DNA of 64,000 bases from Pseudomonas sp. MWU16-30317 (lineage in GTDB: Bacteria; Pseudomonadota; Gammaproteobacteria; Pseudomonadales; Pseudomonadaceae). The stretch is from positions 1-64,000 of the forward strand of contig NZ_JAIWJA010000007.1 of the NCBI RefSeq assembly GCF_020515695.1, in the 5' to 3' direction. Both the position numbers and the translations under genes were made by a program. Below, piece after piece: positions 1-9,800 of the stretch (its first letter is position 1; the number at the start of each line of letters is the position of its first letter). A model generated the notes under the pieces. That model saw nothing but the letters and a program-made list of their open reading frames with translations, was not told the DNA's origin and made no database searches.

Positions 1-3000
1 GAATGTCGCGCTGGCCGCTGTAGCGGTGCAACAGGGTCTGGAACGACGCCAGCAACAGCATGAACAACGTCACCCCGCGCTCCCGCGCCAGGCCCTGCAG
101 CGCCTGGCTCAGCGCCGGGCTGAGCGGCACCGGCAGACGCGCCCCGCGAAAGCTCGACCGCGCCGGGCGCAAGCGATCCATCGGCAATTCCAGCACCGGC
201 TGTTCGTCACCCAGTTGCGCCTGCCAATAGGCCAGTTGCCGCTCGCGCTCACCGGCGTCCATCCACTGCCGCTGCCACTGCGCATAGTCGGCGTACTGGA
301 TCGGCAAGGCCGGCAAGCTGACCTCGCGGCCCTGACAAAAGCCCTCGTACAAGGCGATCAGTTCACGGACCAGAATCGGCGTCGACCAACCGTCGGAGAC
401 GATATGGTGCAGCGTCAAGGTCAGCACATGCTGGTCGTAGGCCACGCGCAGCAAGCGCACCCGCAACAGCGGCCCGTGCTGCAGATCGAAGGGCTGCGCC
501 GCCTCGGCGGCGACCCAGGCCTGCACGCTGGCGGGGTCGACATCCGGCAACGACTCGACCACCAGGCGCAGCGGCTCGGCCGACTCGATGACCTGCACCG
601 GCAAGCCATCGACTTCTGCGAAGCGGGTGCGCAGGGTCTCGTGGCGCGCGATCAGCGCGCTGAAACTGCGCTGCAGGGCATCGATGTGCAAGGCGCCAGT
701 GAGTCGCAGGGCGGCGGGAATGTTATACGCGCCAGCACCGGGATCGAGCTGCCAAAGTATCCACTGACGCTGCTGGGCATACGACAGGCAAGGCGCGCCG
801 CTGCCTGCAAAGCGCGGCATAATCGGCGGCTGGCTCGACGTGTCGACACGGGCCAGGGCGGCAAATCCCGCCAGGTCCCGGGTGTCGAACAGCGCGCGCA
901 GACTCGATTCGATCCCGGCCTGCTGACGCAACCGCGCAATCATCTGGATCGCCAAGAGGGAATGCCCCCCCAGGCGGAAAAAATTGTCCCGGCGGCCCAC
1001 CCGCTCAACGCCAAGGACCGCTGCCCACGCTTGGGCAACCGCGTGCTCGAGCGCATTGGCCGCAGCTTCATGCTGGGCCAGCCCTGGGGCCGAGCGCGGC
1101 GCCGGCAGTGCAGCGCGATCCAGCTTGCCATTGGGCGTCAGCGGCAGGCAGGGCAACCGCATGAAGTGCGCGGGCACCAGGTAATCGGGCAACTGAGCCT
1201 CGAGCCGTGCGCGCAGTTGGTCACACAGTGAATCTGCGGCGTCCACGTGCGCTGCCGCCACCACATAAGCGATCAATTCGGCGCCATGGGCCGTGGGCCT
1301 GGCGATGACCAAGGCTTCGCGAACCTGCGGCTGATCCTGCAGCACGCTGACGATCTCGCTGGGTTCGACACGAAAGCCACGCACTTTGATCTGCTCATCC
1401 ACGCGGCCCAGATAGCACATCCGGCCATCCGCCAGATGACTGGCGCGATCACCGCTGCGGTACAGGCGCGCCCCTCCTGGCCCATCGAACGGATCGGGAA
1501 CAAACCGCTCGGCCGTCAGCGCCGCGCGCCCCAGATACCCTTGGGCCAATCCCGCGCCACCGATATAGAGTTCACCGCCCACGCCGGCAGGCAGCCATTG
1601 AAGCTCGCCATCCAGCACGGCCACTCGACAACGGGCAAGGGGGGTGCCCAGCGTCACTGGCAGGCCGGGGTGCAAGGGCGCGGTCAACACCCCCACCGTG
1701 GTCTCCGTGGGCCCATAGTGATTGATGACCGTCAACCTGCCGTCCGATGCCTGGTGAATCCGCGCCAGCAGATCCGCGCTGATGGCTTCGCCGCCCACCA
1801 CCAGGCACACCCGCGGCAGCACGTCTGCGGGATGGGCCACGGCCATCAGGGCTTCAAGGTGCGAAGGCACGATTTTCAGTGCATCGATCTGATGCTCGAC
1901 GCTATAGCGGGCGAAGGCGATGGCGTCCACCGCGCAGTCGTGGTCGACAAGGTGCAAGGTCTTGCCGGCACACAGGGCGCCGAAAAAAACCGTATGACCC
2001 AAATCCGAAGCAGGCGTGGAGACCATTGCCATGCGCTGGATCGAGGCCATGGGCCAGCGCTCGCTCAGCGCCCTGACATAATGGCTGAGGGCCGCTTGTG
2101 ATACCGCGACCCCTTTGGGCTGCCCGGTGGTGCCCGAGGTATAGATGACATAGGCCAGTTGTTGCGCAGCGACGTGCACGTCCGGTGGCGCAGCGATCAC
2201 TGCCGGATCGGCGACAACGGCCAGATACTCGACCGCCTGGGGCAACGTCGAAGGCGTTCCGAGCCCGCCCACCACGCGCCGGACGCCTGCGTCCAGCAGC
2301 AGATAGTTGCAGCGCGCAGCGGGTAATCCTGGCTCCAGCGGCAGATAGGCCGCGCCCAACTTGAACAGCGCCAGCACGGTAATCACGAACTCGGCAGTAC
2401 GCTCGGCGATCACCCCCACCACCTCGCCACTGCTGACTCCTCGCGCCAGCAGGATGGCGGCCAGCGCATTGGCGTTGTTATCGATCTGCCGATAGCTCAG
2501 CCTGCTGCCACCGGCAACCACCGCGATACGCTCCGGTACCCGCACGGCCTGGGACTCGAACAGGCGATGCACCGCAAGTTGCGCATCCGCGCCCTGGAGT
2601 GGCACCTGCCAGGCATGGCGCTGATGATGAATTTGCGCTTCGTCGAGCCATTGCAGAGCGCCGATACGCTCATCAGGCGCGCGGCACAGCGCTTGCAGCA
2701 GGGTGCGCCAGTGACCCGCCAGGCGTTGCACCGTGGCGGCCTCAAAGAGCTCGCTGCGGTAGATGAACGCCGCGTGCACGCCGTCCTCACTCTCATGGGT
2801 TTCCAGGGTCAGATCGACCTTGGCGCTCGGTGCCGTGAACTCCAGGCGCTCCAGCTGCAGGTCAGTCGACAGGCGGGACACGCCCTTGGCAGCGCTCTGG
2901 TGGTTGAACATCGCCTGGAACAACGGGCTGTTGTCCAGGCTGCGCTCAGGCTGCAAGGCTTCGACCAATTGCTCGAAGGGCAGGTCCTGATGAGCCTGGG

Positions 3001-4097
3001 CCTCTCGGGCCAGGTCACGGACCTGCCCCAGTAATTGCTCGAAAGCCATGCTGGGCTCGATATGCACCCGAAGCACCTGGGTGTTCACAAACAAGCCAAT
3101 CAACCCCAAGGTCTCAACCCGATTGCGGTTGGCAACGGGCACACCTATGCGGATATCCGTCTGGCCGCTGTAGCGGTGCAACAGCACCTGGTAGCTGGCG
3201 AGCAGCAGCATGAACAAGGTCACGCCCTGAGCCTGGGCGACTGCGCGCAGTGCCGTGACCAGCTCAGCCCCTAGGGCCACGGTCTGGCGTGCCCCGCGAT
3301 GACTGGCAACCCGAGGCCGAGGCTTGTCCAGCGGCAACGCCAGGATCGGATGCTCATGCCCCAGTTGCCCTGTCCAGTACGCCAACTGTCGATCCCGCTC
3401 GCCTGCCTCCATCCAGCGCCGTTGCCACAACCCATAATCGGCGTACTGCACCGGCAGTGGCGCCAGGGCCGCGTCACGCCCAGTGCAGCGGGCTTGATAC
3501 AAGCGCATCCACTCATCAACCATCAACTGCATCGAAACGCCGTCGCAAATGATGTGATGCTGGATCAGCGCCAAAACATGCTCATTGTCACTGACATGGG
3601 CGAGCACCACCCGCAGCAGCGGTCCGCCGACCAGATCGAAGGGCGTGTTGCGCCACGGCCCGATCCACCGGTTCAGGGCCTCGGGATTGTCATCCGCGAC
3701 CTCATCGCCAGGCACCCGCTGAACCTTGATGGGGTGGTCCAGGACCTGCTGCATGAGCACCCCATCGTCCTGGAAGAAGCACGTGCGCAGACTTTCATGG
3801 CGCATCAGCAGATCGTCGAGGCTCGCTTGCAGGGCCTCGCCATCCAGCGCCCCGCGCAGGCGCAGCACGGTGCACACGTGATACGCCGCGCTCTGCGGGT
3901 CCAGTTGCCAGAGAAACCACTGGCGCTCCTGGGCGTAAGACGCGGGCGTCGGCAGGTCGACGTGACGCAGGGGGGGGAATCGGCAACTGCGCAAAGCTCA
4001 TGCCCTTGGCCTGCAAGCGCTGATAAAAGATCTCGCGCTGCTGCAAAGGCAGGCGGACGAACCGTTGAACCATCTCTGCGTTTTTATCGAAAAGCAT
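1..4097 (-). CDS. Pyoverdine-type non-ribosomal peptide synthetase, 5' part, frameshifted
   Basis: This is the N-terminal part of a peptide synthetase for the pyoverdine side chain; it leaves the window at base 1. The start ATG at 4097 opens MLFDKNAEMVQRFV, a typical synthetase leader. It is followed by a condensation domain (HHIICDG near 3550), an adenylation domain (YTSGTTG near 2130), a carrier domain (LGGHSL near 965) and most of a second condensation domain. Active-site positions of the adenylation domain read D-L-T-K-V-G-H-V-G, which I recall as an aspartate code. The frame breaks after LPIP, at a run of eight C on the coding strand (3970-3977). With seven C the protein continues as LRHVDLPTPASYAQERQWFL and stays open to the edge. 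The defect is either a sequence error, a phase-variable tract or a real null mutation. A perfect PvdS-type promoter lies at 4183-4206. Confidence 0.88.
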
Positions 4098-4182
4098 GTG
4101 TAACCGCCCTGAATTTGTCAGTGAAGCAGGCGTTTGGCTGCGTGCACCCAGTGCACGGCAAGCGAGCCCGATAACTGACAAA

Positions 4183-4206
4183 ACGAACCATTGGGCGGTG
4201 GATTTA
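4183..4206 (-). promoter_or_regulatory. PvdS iron-starvation promoter for the left synthetase
   Basis: On the minus strand TAAAT (4206-4202) is followed after exactly 16 bases by CGT (4185-4183). This matches the known PvdS sigma-factor consensus TAAAT-N16-CGT. It lies about 86 bp upstream of the synthetase ATG at 4097. Confidence 0.75.
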
Positions 4207-4226
4207 ACCTATTGGCCGGCAGGGAC

Positions 4227-4250
4227 TAAAGGATTATGAAAATCATTCGT
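4227..4250 (+). promoter_or_regulatory. PvdS/FpvI-type iron-starvation promoter of the receptor gene
   Basis: TAAAG (4227-4231) is followed after 16 bases by CGT (4248-4250), one mismatch from the iron-starvation sigma consensus. It lies about 74 bp before the receptor ATG at 4324 and points away from the synthetase promoter at 4183-4206, with about 20 bp between the two boxes. Confidence 0.6.
4232..4250 (+). promoter_or_regulatory. Possible Fur box overlapping the receptor promoter
   Basis: The 19-mer GATTATGAAAATCATTCGT matches the classic Fur consensus at roughly 14 of 19 positions and sits inside the spacer and -10 part of the receptor's iron-starvation promoter. Direct Fur repression of the receptor is therefore possible. 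This is inferred from sequence similarity only. Confidence 0.4.
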
Positions 4251-4323
4251 CTGGCTATTCAGTTGTTGTGCGTCTTATACCGATTTTCATTCACGCCCGC
4301 CTGAACGCGCCCAGAGAACCTAC

Positions 4324-6783
4324 ATGCCAACGCCCATCCGCTTGTCACCGTTGACCAATGCATTATTGCTGTGCCAATCGTTGCGAAAATCCACCCTGAT
4401 TACCTCGGTAGGGCTTGTCGCGAGTTTTTCATGCATGACCGCGCACAGTCAGGAACGCGCTTTCAACATCCCGGCGCAGCCAATGCAAACCGCTTTGCAA
4501 GCGTTCGGCGCCCAAGCTTCGGTGCAGTTGCTCTATAGCCCGAGCGATGTGACCGGGCTGACCAGCCAGCCCCTGGTCGGCAGGCGCAGCACCGAGCAGG
4601 CCATCGTCCAACTGCTGCAAGGCACCCGCCTGACGTACAGCCTGCAGAACAACACGCTCACCATCAGCGCCAGAAGCGACTCGGCCCTGGAACTGGGTTC
4701 CACCAACATCAACGCGCAAACGTTGGGGTACACCACCGAAGGCACCGGCTCCTACACCACCGGCGCGGCTGCAACCAGCACCAAGTTGCCGCTGTCGCTG
4801 CGCGAAACGCCCCAGTCGGCCACGGTGATGACTCGCCAGCGCATTGAGGACCAAGACCTCGCCGACCTCAACGCGGTGGTGCAGAACACCCCCGGCCTGA
4901 CCATTCGCCGGACAGGCCCCGAACGCTCTTCGTACTATGCGCGCGGGTTCTCTCTCGACAACATCATGTATGACGGCCTGCCCACCAGCCTGGACAGCTC
5001 GCAGGTGTCCCAAGACCTGCTGTCGGCGGACATGGCCATGTACGACCACGTGGAAGTGGTGCGCGGCGCCACCGGGCTGATGCAGGGTGCGGGCAACCCG
5101 GCTGCAGCGATCAACCTGATTCGTAAACGCCCGACCCGCGAGTTCCAGGCCAGCATCGAAGGCAGCATGGGCAGTTGGGACCGATACCGGACCGACGTCG
5201 ATGTCTCGGGCCCGATGAATGACAGCGCTAGCGTGCGAGGCCGACTGGTGACCGCCTACCAGAACGAGAACAGCTACCGCGATGCGCTGGACGACGAACA
5301 CAACCTGTTTTACGGCATCGTCGAAGCTGACCTCAACGACAGCACCACCCTGACCCTGAGCGCGTCGCGCGAAAAAACCGACTACAACGGCAACGGCTGG
5401 ACAGGCTTGCCCGTGGGCTTTACGGGCAAGGACCTGGGGTTGTCGCGGTCCACCAGCCTGAGCAACGACTGGGAGTACTGGAACAAGACCAGCACCACCA
5501 GCTATGCCGCGCTCGAGCACCTGCTGGACAACGGCTGGAAGCTCAATTTCTCGGCCACCAAGACCTGGTCCGACCTGGACATGCTGGGTACCTACCTGGT
5601 CGGCAACGCCACGACCAAGGTCTACAACCAGTACGTTGGCGCCGGCCACTACCGCGAGTCGCAAAACAGCTTCGACGCTTACGCCACCGGGCCATTCAGG
5701 CTGATGGACCGCGATCACGAACTGGTGGTAGGCGCCAGTCACCGCCGTGTGGTGTTCAATGGCGACGTGGCGAACAACATCCTGCTCAACAGCAACATCA
5801 ATATCCACAACTGGGACTCGGGTGCCACGCCAGAGGTCGCCAGCCAACACAAGTACCCCTGGCAGAACACCAACGCCAAGCTCAACAGCGTTTACGCCAC
5901 CACGCGCTTGAGCCTCGCCGATCCGTTGAAACTGATTCTGGGCAGCCGCCTGGATTGGTACGAGAACGATACGACCAACCCTTACCGGGGCACCGAGTCG
6001 CATCTGCAGGTCAATCGCCACGTCACCAAATACGCGGGGCTGATTTACGACCTTGACGAGCATCACTCCGTGTATGTCAGCTACACCGATATCTTCAAGC
6101 CGCAGAGCAACGTGGATGCCTCGGGCTCGACCATCAAGCCGATCACCGGCAAGAGCTACGAGATGGGCATCAAAGGGGAATACTTCAACGGTGCGCTGAA
6201 CGCCTCGGCGGCGGTTTTCCAGATCGATCAGGAAAACCGCGCCAAATCCATCACCGACATAGACCTGTGCCCCACCTACCCCACCACGGCCTGCTACGAA
6301 GCCGCTGGCAAAGTGCGCAGCAAGGGTGTCGAACTGGAGGTCCAGGGTCAGTTGACCCCCAACTGGCAACTGGGCGCCGGCTATACCTTTACAGAAGCCA
6401 AATACGTGAAAGACTCCACGGCGGCCAACGAAGGTCGCTTGTTCGATACCGACATCCCTCGGCACTTGTTCAAGATGACCACCACCTACACGCTGCCAGG
6501 GCAATGGCACCAGTGGCGTGTCGGCACCTCGCTGTATCACCAGAACCGCATCTACAACAAGGGTACCAGTGCAGCGGGCGCCTTCATGATCGAGCAAGAG
6601 GGCTATACGCTGGTCGACTTCATGCTCGGTTTCAAACCCACCGAGCATATCGACGCACGCCTGAACCTCAACAATGCTTTCGACAAGTCGTATTACAACT
6701 CGCTGAGTTCCTCGGTAACGGTGCCGAGCAGCGTCTACGGCGATCCACGCAACCTGATGCTGTCGGTCAAATACACGTTTTGA
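4324..6783 (+). CDS. fpvA: TonB-dependent ferripyoverdine receptor
   Basis: This outer-membrane receptor of 819 residues should take up ferric pyoverdine using TonB energy. It has an N-terminal signal sequence (about residues 1-43, ending near AHSQE). A short secretin/TonB N-terminal signalling domain follows (about 48-115, FNIPAQPMQTALQAFG), which in FpvA-type receptors contacts an anti-sigma factor. Next come a plug domain (about 155-265, ETPQSATVMTRQRIEDQ) and a 22-strand-type barrel ending in the terminal Phe (SVKYTF) typical of outer-membrane proteins. Its place inside a pyoverdine locus supports the assignment. It is transcribed against both neighbouring synthetases. An iron-starvation promoter with an overlapping Fur-like site lies upstream and a perfect hairpin terminator downstream. 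No fpvI/fpvR pair is visible in the window. Confidence 0.9.
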   Translation: MPTPIRLSPLTNALLLCQSLRKSTLITSVGLVASFSCMTAHSQERAFNIPAQPMQTALQAFGAQASVQLLYSPSDVTGLTSQPLVGRRSTEQAIVQLLQGTRLTYSLQNNTLTISARSDSALELGSTNINAQTLGYTTEGTGSYTTGAAATSTKLPLSLRETPQSATVMTRQRIEDQDLADLNAVVQNTPGLTIRRTGPERSSYYARGFSLDNIMYDGLPTSLDSSQVSQDLLSADMAMYDHVEVVRGATGLMQGAGNPAAAINLIRKRPTREFQASIEGSMGSWDRYRTDVDVSGPMNDSASVRGRLVTAYQNENSYRDALDDEHNLFYGIVEADLNDSTTLTLSASREKTDYNGNGWTGLPVGFTGKDLGLSRSTSLSNDWEYWNKTSTTSYAALEHLLDNGWKLNFSATKTWSDLDMLGTYLVGNATTKVYNQYVGAGHYRESQNSFDAYATGPFRLMDRDHELVVGASHRRVVFNGDVANNILLNSNINIHNWDSGATPEVASQHKYPWQNTNAKLNSVYATTRLSLADPLKLILGSRLDWYENDTTNPYRGTESHLQVNRHVTKYAGLIYDLDEHHSVYVSYTDIFKPQSNVDASGSTIKPITGKSYEMGIKGEYFNGALNASAAVFQIDQENRAKSITDIDLCPTYPTTACYEAAGKVRSKGVELEVQGQLTPNWQLGAGYTFTEAKYVKDSTAANEGRLFDTDIPRHLFKMTTTYTLPGQWHQWRVGTSLYHQNRIYNKGTSAAGAFMIEQEGYTLVDFMLGFKPTEHIDARLNLNNAFDKSYYNSLSSSVTVPSSVYGDPRNLMLSVKYTF

Positions 6784-6797
6784 TCCCAAAGCGCGCT

Positions 6798-6840
6798 ACG
6801 TAAAAGGCCCCGGTACCTGAAGTACCGGGGCCTTTTACGT
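6798..6840. terminator. Perfect bidirectional hairpin terminator
   Basis: A 19-bp perfect inverted repeat (acgtaaaaggccccggtac and its complement) encloses a 5-base loop. The outer stem carries AAAA and TTTT, so it can act for the receptor on the plus strand and for the synthetase ending at 6874 on the minus strand. Confidence 0.85.
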
Positions 6841-6873
6841 GGGTTTGTGCTCCTGCGCAGTAACAGCCCTGCG

Positions 6874-9800
6874 CTACAGGGGCTCCTCATGGCTGGCCAC
6901 CTCGAGCTCGCCCAGCCAGTCCCCCAGTTCATCGAGATCAGCACTGCTGCCGGCCTGATAGCGTTCGATGGCCTGCGCATAGCGCTGCAGATCGGGCGCC
7001 TGGAACAGCTCCAGCAACGGCAGGTCGATACGCTGTTGTGCTTGCAGTCGCGCCGTGACCTGGGTCGCCAGCAGCGAATGGCCGCCCAGCTCGAAGAAGT
7101 TATCGTCCAGGCCGACCTCTGGCAGATTCAACGCCTGCGCCCATACCGCGGCCACTTGCTGCTGCAGTGGCGTCTCGGGCAACCGTCGCGGGCGACCGGG
7201 CTCGGCGTGCTGCGGCGCTGGCAAGGCAGCGCGATCAAGCTTGCCGTTGGCGGTCAGCGGCAACGCCGCCAGCACCACGTTGTATGCCGGCACCATGTAG
7301 TCGGGCAGCGACTGGCGCAGGTGGGCGTCAAGCCGCTGCTTCAAGACCCGCGAAGTGTTCGGCGCGCTGTCGGACTGCGGCGCAGCCAATACCAGATAAG
7401 CCACCAGCTGGCGACTACCCGCTGCTTCGACGTCGACCACCACGGCATCCTGAATACCTGGCAAACGGCGCAAGGCCACTTCAATTTCGCCGCACTCGAC
7501 ACGAAAACCCCTGATTTTCACCTGATGGTCGGTCCGCCCCAGGCAGACCAGGCTGCCCTCGGCGTCTTGCCTGGCCAAATCCGCCGTTCGGTACATGCGC
7601 TGACCCGCCACAGCGGCCAGCGGATCTGGCACGAAGCGTTGCGCCGTTAACGCGGGGCGGTTCAGATAGCCACGCGCCAGCCCGCTGCCCGCCATGAAGA
7701 TTTCAGCGGTGTGACCGGCAGGCACGCACTGCACACCGTCATCCAGCAAATACGCGGCACTGTTGCTCAATGGCCGGCCGATGGTGTCGTGGCCGGCTGG
7801 CGTGCGCAGGCTGAACGTTGAATAGGTGGTGTCTTCGGAGGGGCCGTAGAGGTCATACACGCGACATACCTGAGTCTGCGCATACAGGGCGTCGACCACC
7901 GTTTGCTTGAGGGCTTCACCCGCGGTGTTGATGATGCGCACCGACGCGGGGATCTGGCCCGTATCGCACAGGGTGCGGATGACCGACGGCACCGTATTGA
8001 TCAGCCGGACGCGATCGCGGGCCGGCAGCTCGGGTAGCTGCAAGGCATTGTTCGCAAGGATCACCGAACCGCCCAAGCCAAGGGTGACGAACAGCTCCCA
8101 GGCCGACAGGTCAAAACAGATAGACGTGGCCGCCAGCACGCCTTGCAGATCGTCGCGACTGTAGACCGAAGCCGACCATTGCACCAAGGCCGCCACGTTA
8201 CCGTGCTCGATCATGACGCCCTTGGGCGTTCCGGTCGAGCCGGAGGTATAGATGCAGTACGCCAGGTCTGCCGCAACGCAGCCCAGGTCCAAATTACCTG
8301 GGCCCGACGGGTGCGCAGGCACCTCATCGACATCGAGCACGGTGATATCGCCCAGCGTTGGCAGTGCCGCCGCACCGTCACCCTGGACCATCAGCACCGT
8401 GGCTTCGCTGTCTTGCAGCATGTAGCGCAAGCGCGGCAACGGATAAGCAAGGTCGAGCGGAACATAGGCGGCTCCACTCTTGAGCACGGCGAACAGCGCG
8501 GCCACCGTATCGGGGGTCCGCTGCATGGCGATCGCCACCCGGCTGCCGCGGCCTACACCCAGACCTGCAAGCGCATGGGCCAGCGCATTGGCACGGCTAT
8601 TGAGCGCCTCGCGGGTCCACTCCTGCTCGTTATAGACCAAGGCCAGGGCGTGCGGTTCGAGCACGGCCTGACGTTCGAACCACTGGTGTACCGCCAGCCC
8701 TGGCACCTCGACGCGGGGCCCGGTGCCCGCCTCGATCTGGGCCCGTTGCTCGGCGGCGCCAATGATCGCCAGCTCGCCCACCGCCTGGGTCGGCGCCTCG
8801 GCCATGGCCCGCAGTACAGTGAGCCAGTGCTGACTCATGCGCTCGATACGCGTCTGATCGAAGAGGTCGGTGGCAAAGGTGAACGAGGCTCGCACACCGT
8901 CGCGAAGTTCCAGCGTATTCAAGGCCAGGTCGAACTGCGCCGAGTGTTCGACCAGTTCGATTTCTTCCAGGTGCAGGCCGGCGACACTGCCCTGCGCGAC
9001 CTGCGTACCGACGTCGCGCAGGTGGTTGTACATCACCTGGAACAACGGGTTGTAGGCGGTGCTGCGATCTGGGTTCAAGGCCTCGACCAGGGTGTCGAAA
9101 GGGACCTCCTTGTGGTCCTGGGCTTGCAAGGACACCTCCTTGACGCGGTCCAGGTAGGCCTCGAACGGCTGTGCCGGGTCGACCTCCAGGCGGACCACCA
9201 CCGTGTTGACGAAAAACCCCAGCAGGCCTTCCAGCTCCACCCGATTGCGATTGGTCATCGGTACGCCGATGTTGATCTTCTCCCGGGCGCCATAACGCGC
9301 CAGCACGAGCGCGAACGCACTCAGCAATACATGGAACAGGGTGGCATTGCGCTTGACCGCCAGGGCCCGCAGGCGCTCGACAAGGTCCACCGGCAAGTCC
9401 ATATCGATACGCGCGCCTCGATGACTTTGCACCGCAGGGCGGGGCCGATCGGCGGGCAGTTCGAGCGGTGTGAAATCGTTTTCCAGGGTCGCTCGCCAAT
9501 ACACCAGCTGAGTATGCAACACCCCTTGCTCAAGCTGCTGGCGCTGCCACACCGCATAGTCAGCGTATTGCACGATCGGCACCGGCAAGTCAGCCGGCGC
9601 TCCGCTGGTCAGCGCCCGATAGCTGTGCAGGCATTCGCGAACCATCACCCCCATCGACCAGCCGTCCGAGACCACGTGATGCAGCGACAGCACCAGCACA
9701 TGGCGAGCGTTGCCCTGGCGCAGCAGCAAGGCTCGCCACAGCGGCCCGTGCGCCAGGTCGAAGGGTTGCGCGACGGCCGCTTCGATACGCGTGGCCAACT

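Noticed and set aside
1..3960. Further frameshifts in the left synthetase
   Set aside because: Codon register was consistent at HHIICDG, YTSGTTG, the carrier motif (including its own 7-base G run) and the left edge, so only the tract at 3970-3977 is out of frame.
4429..6789. A 786-residue open frame antisense to fpvA
   Set aside because: High-GC shadow frame: no known motifs, no ribosome site, and the sense strand encodes a complete receptor with a signal peptide and terminal Phe.
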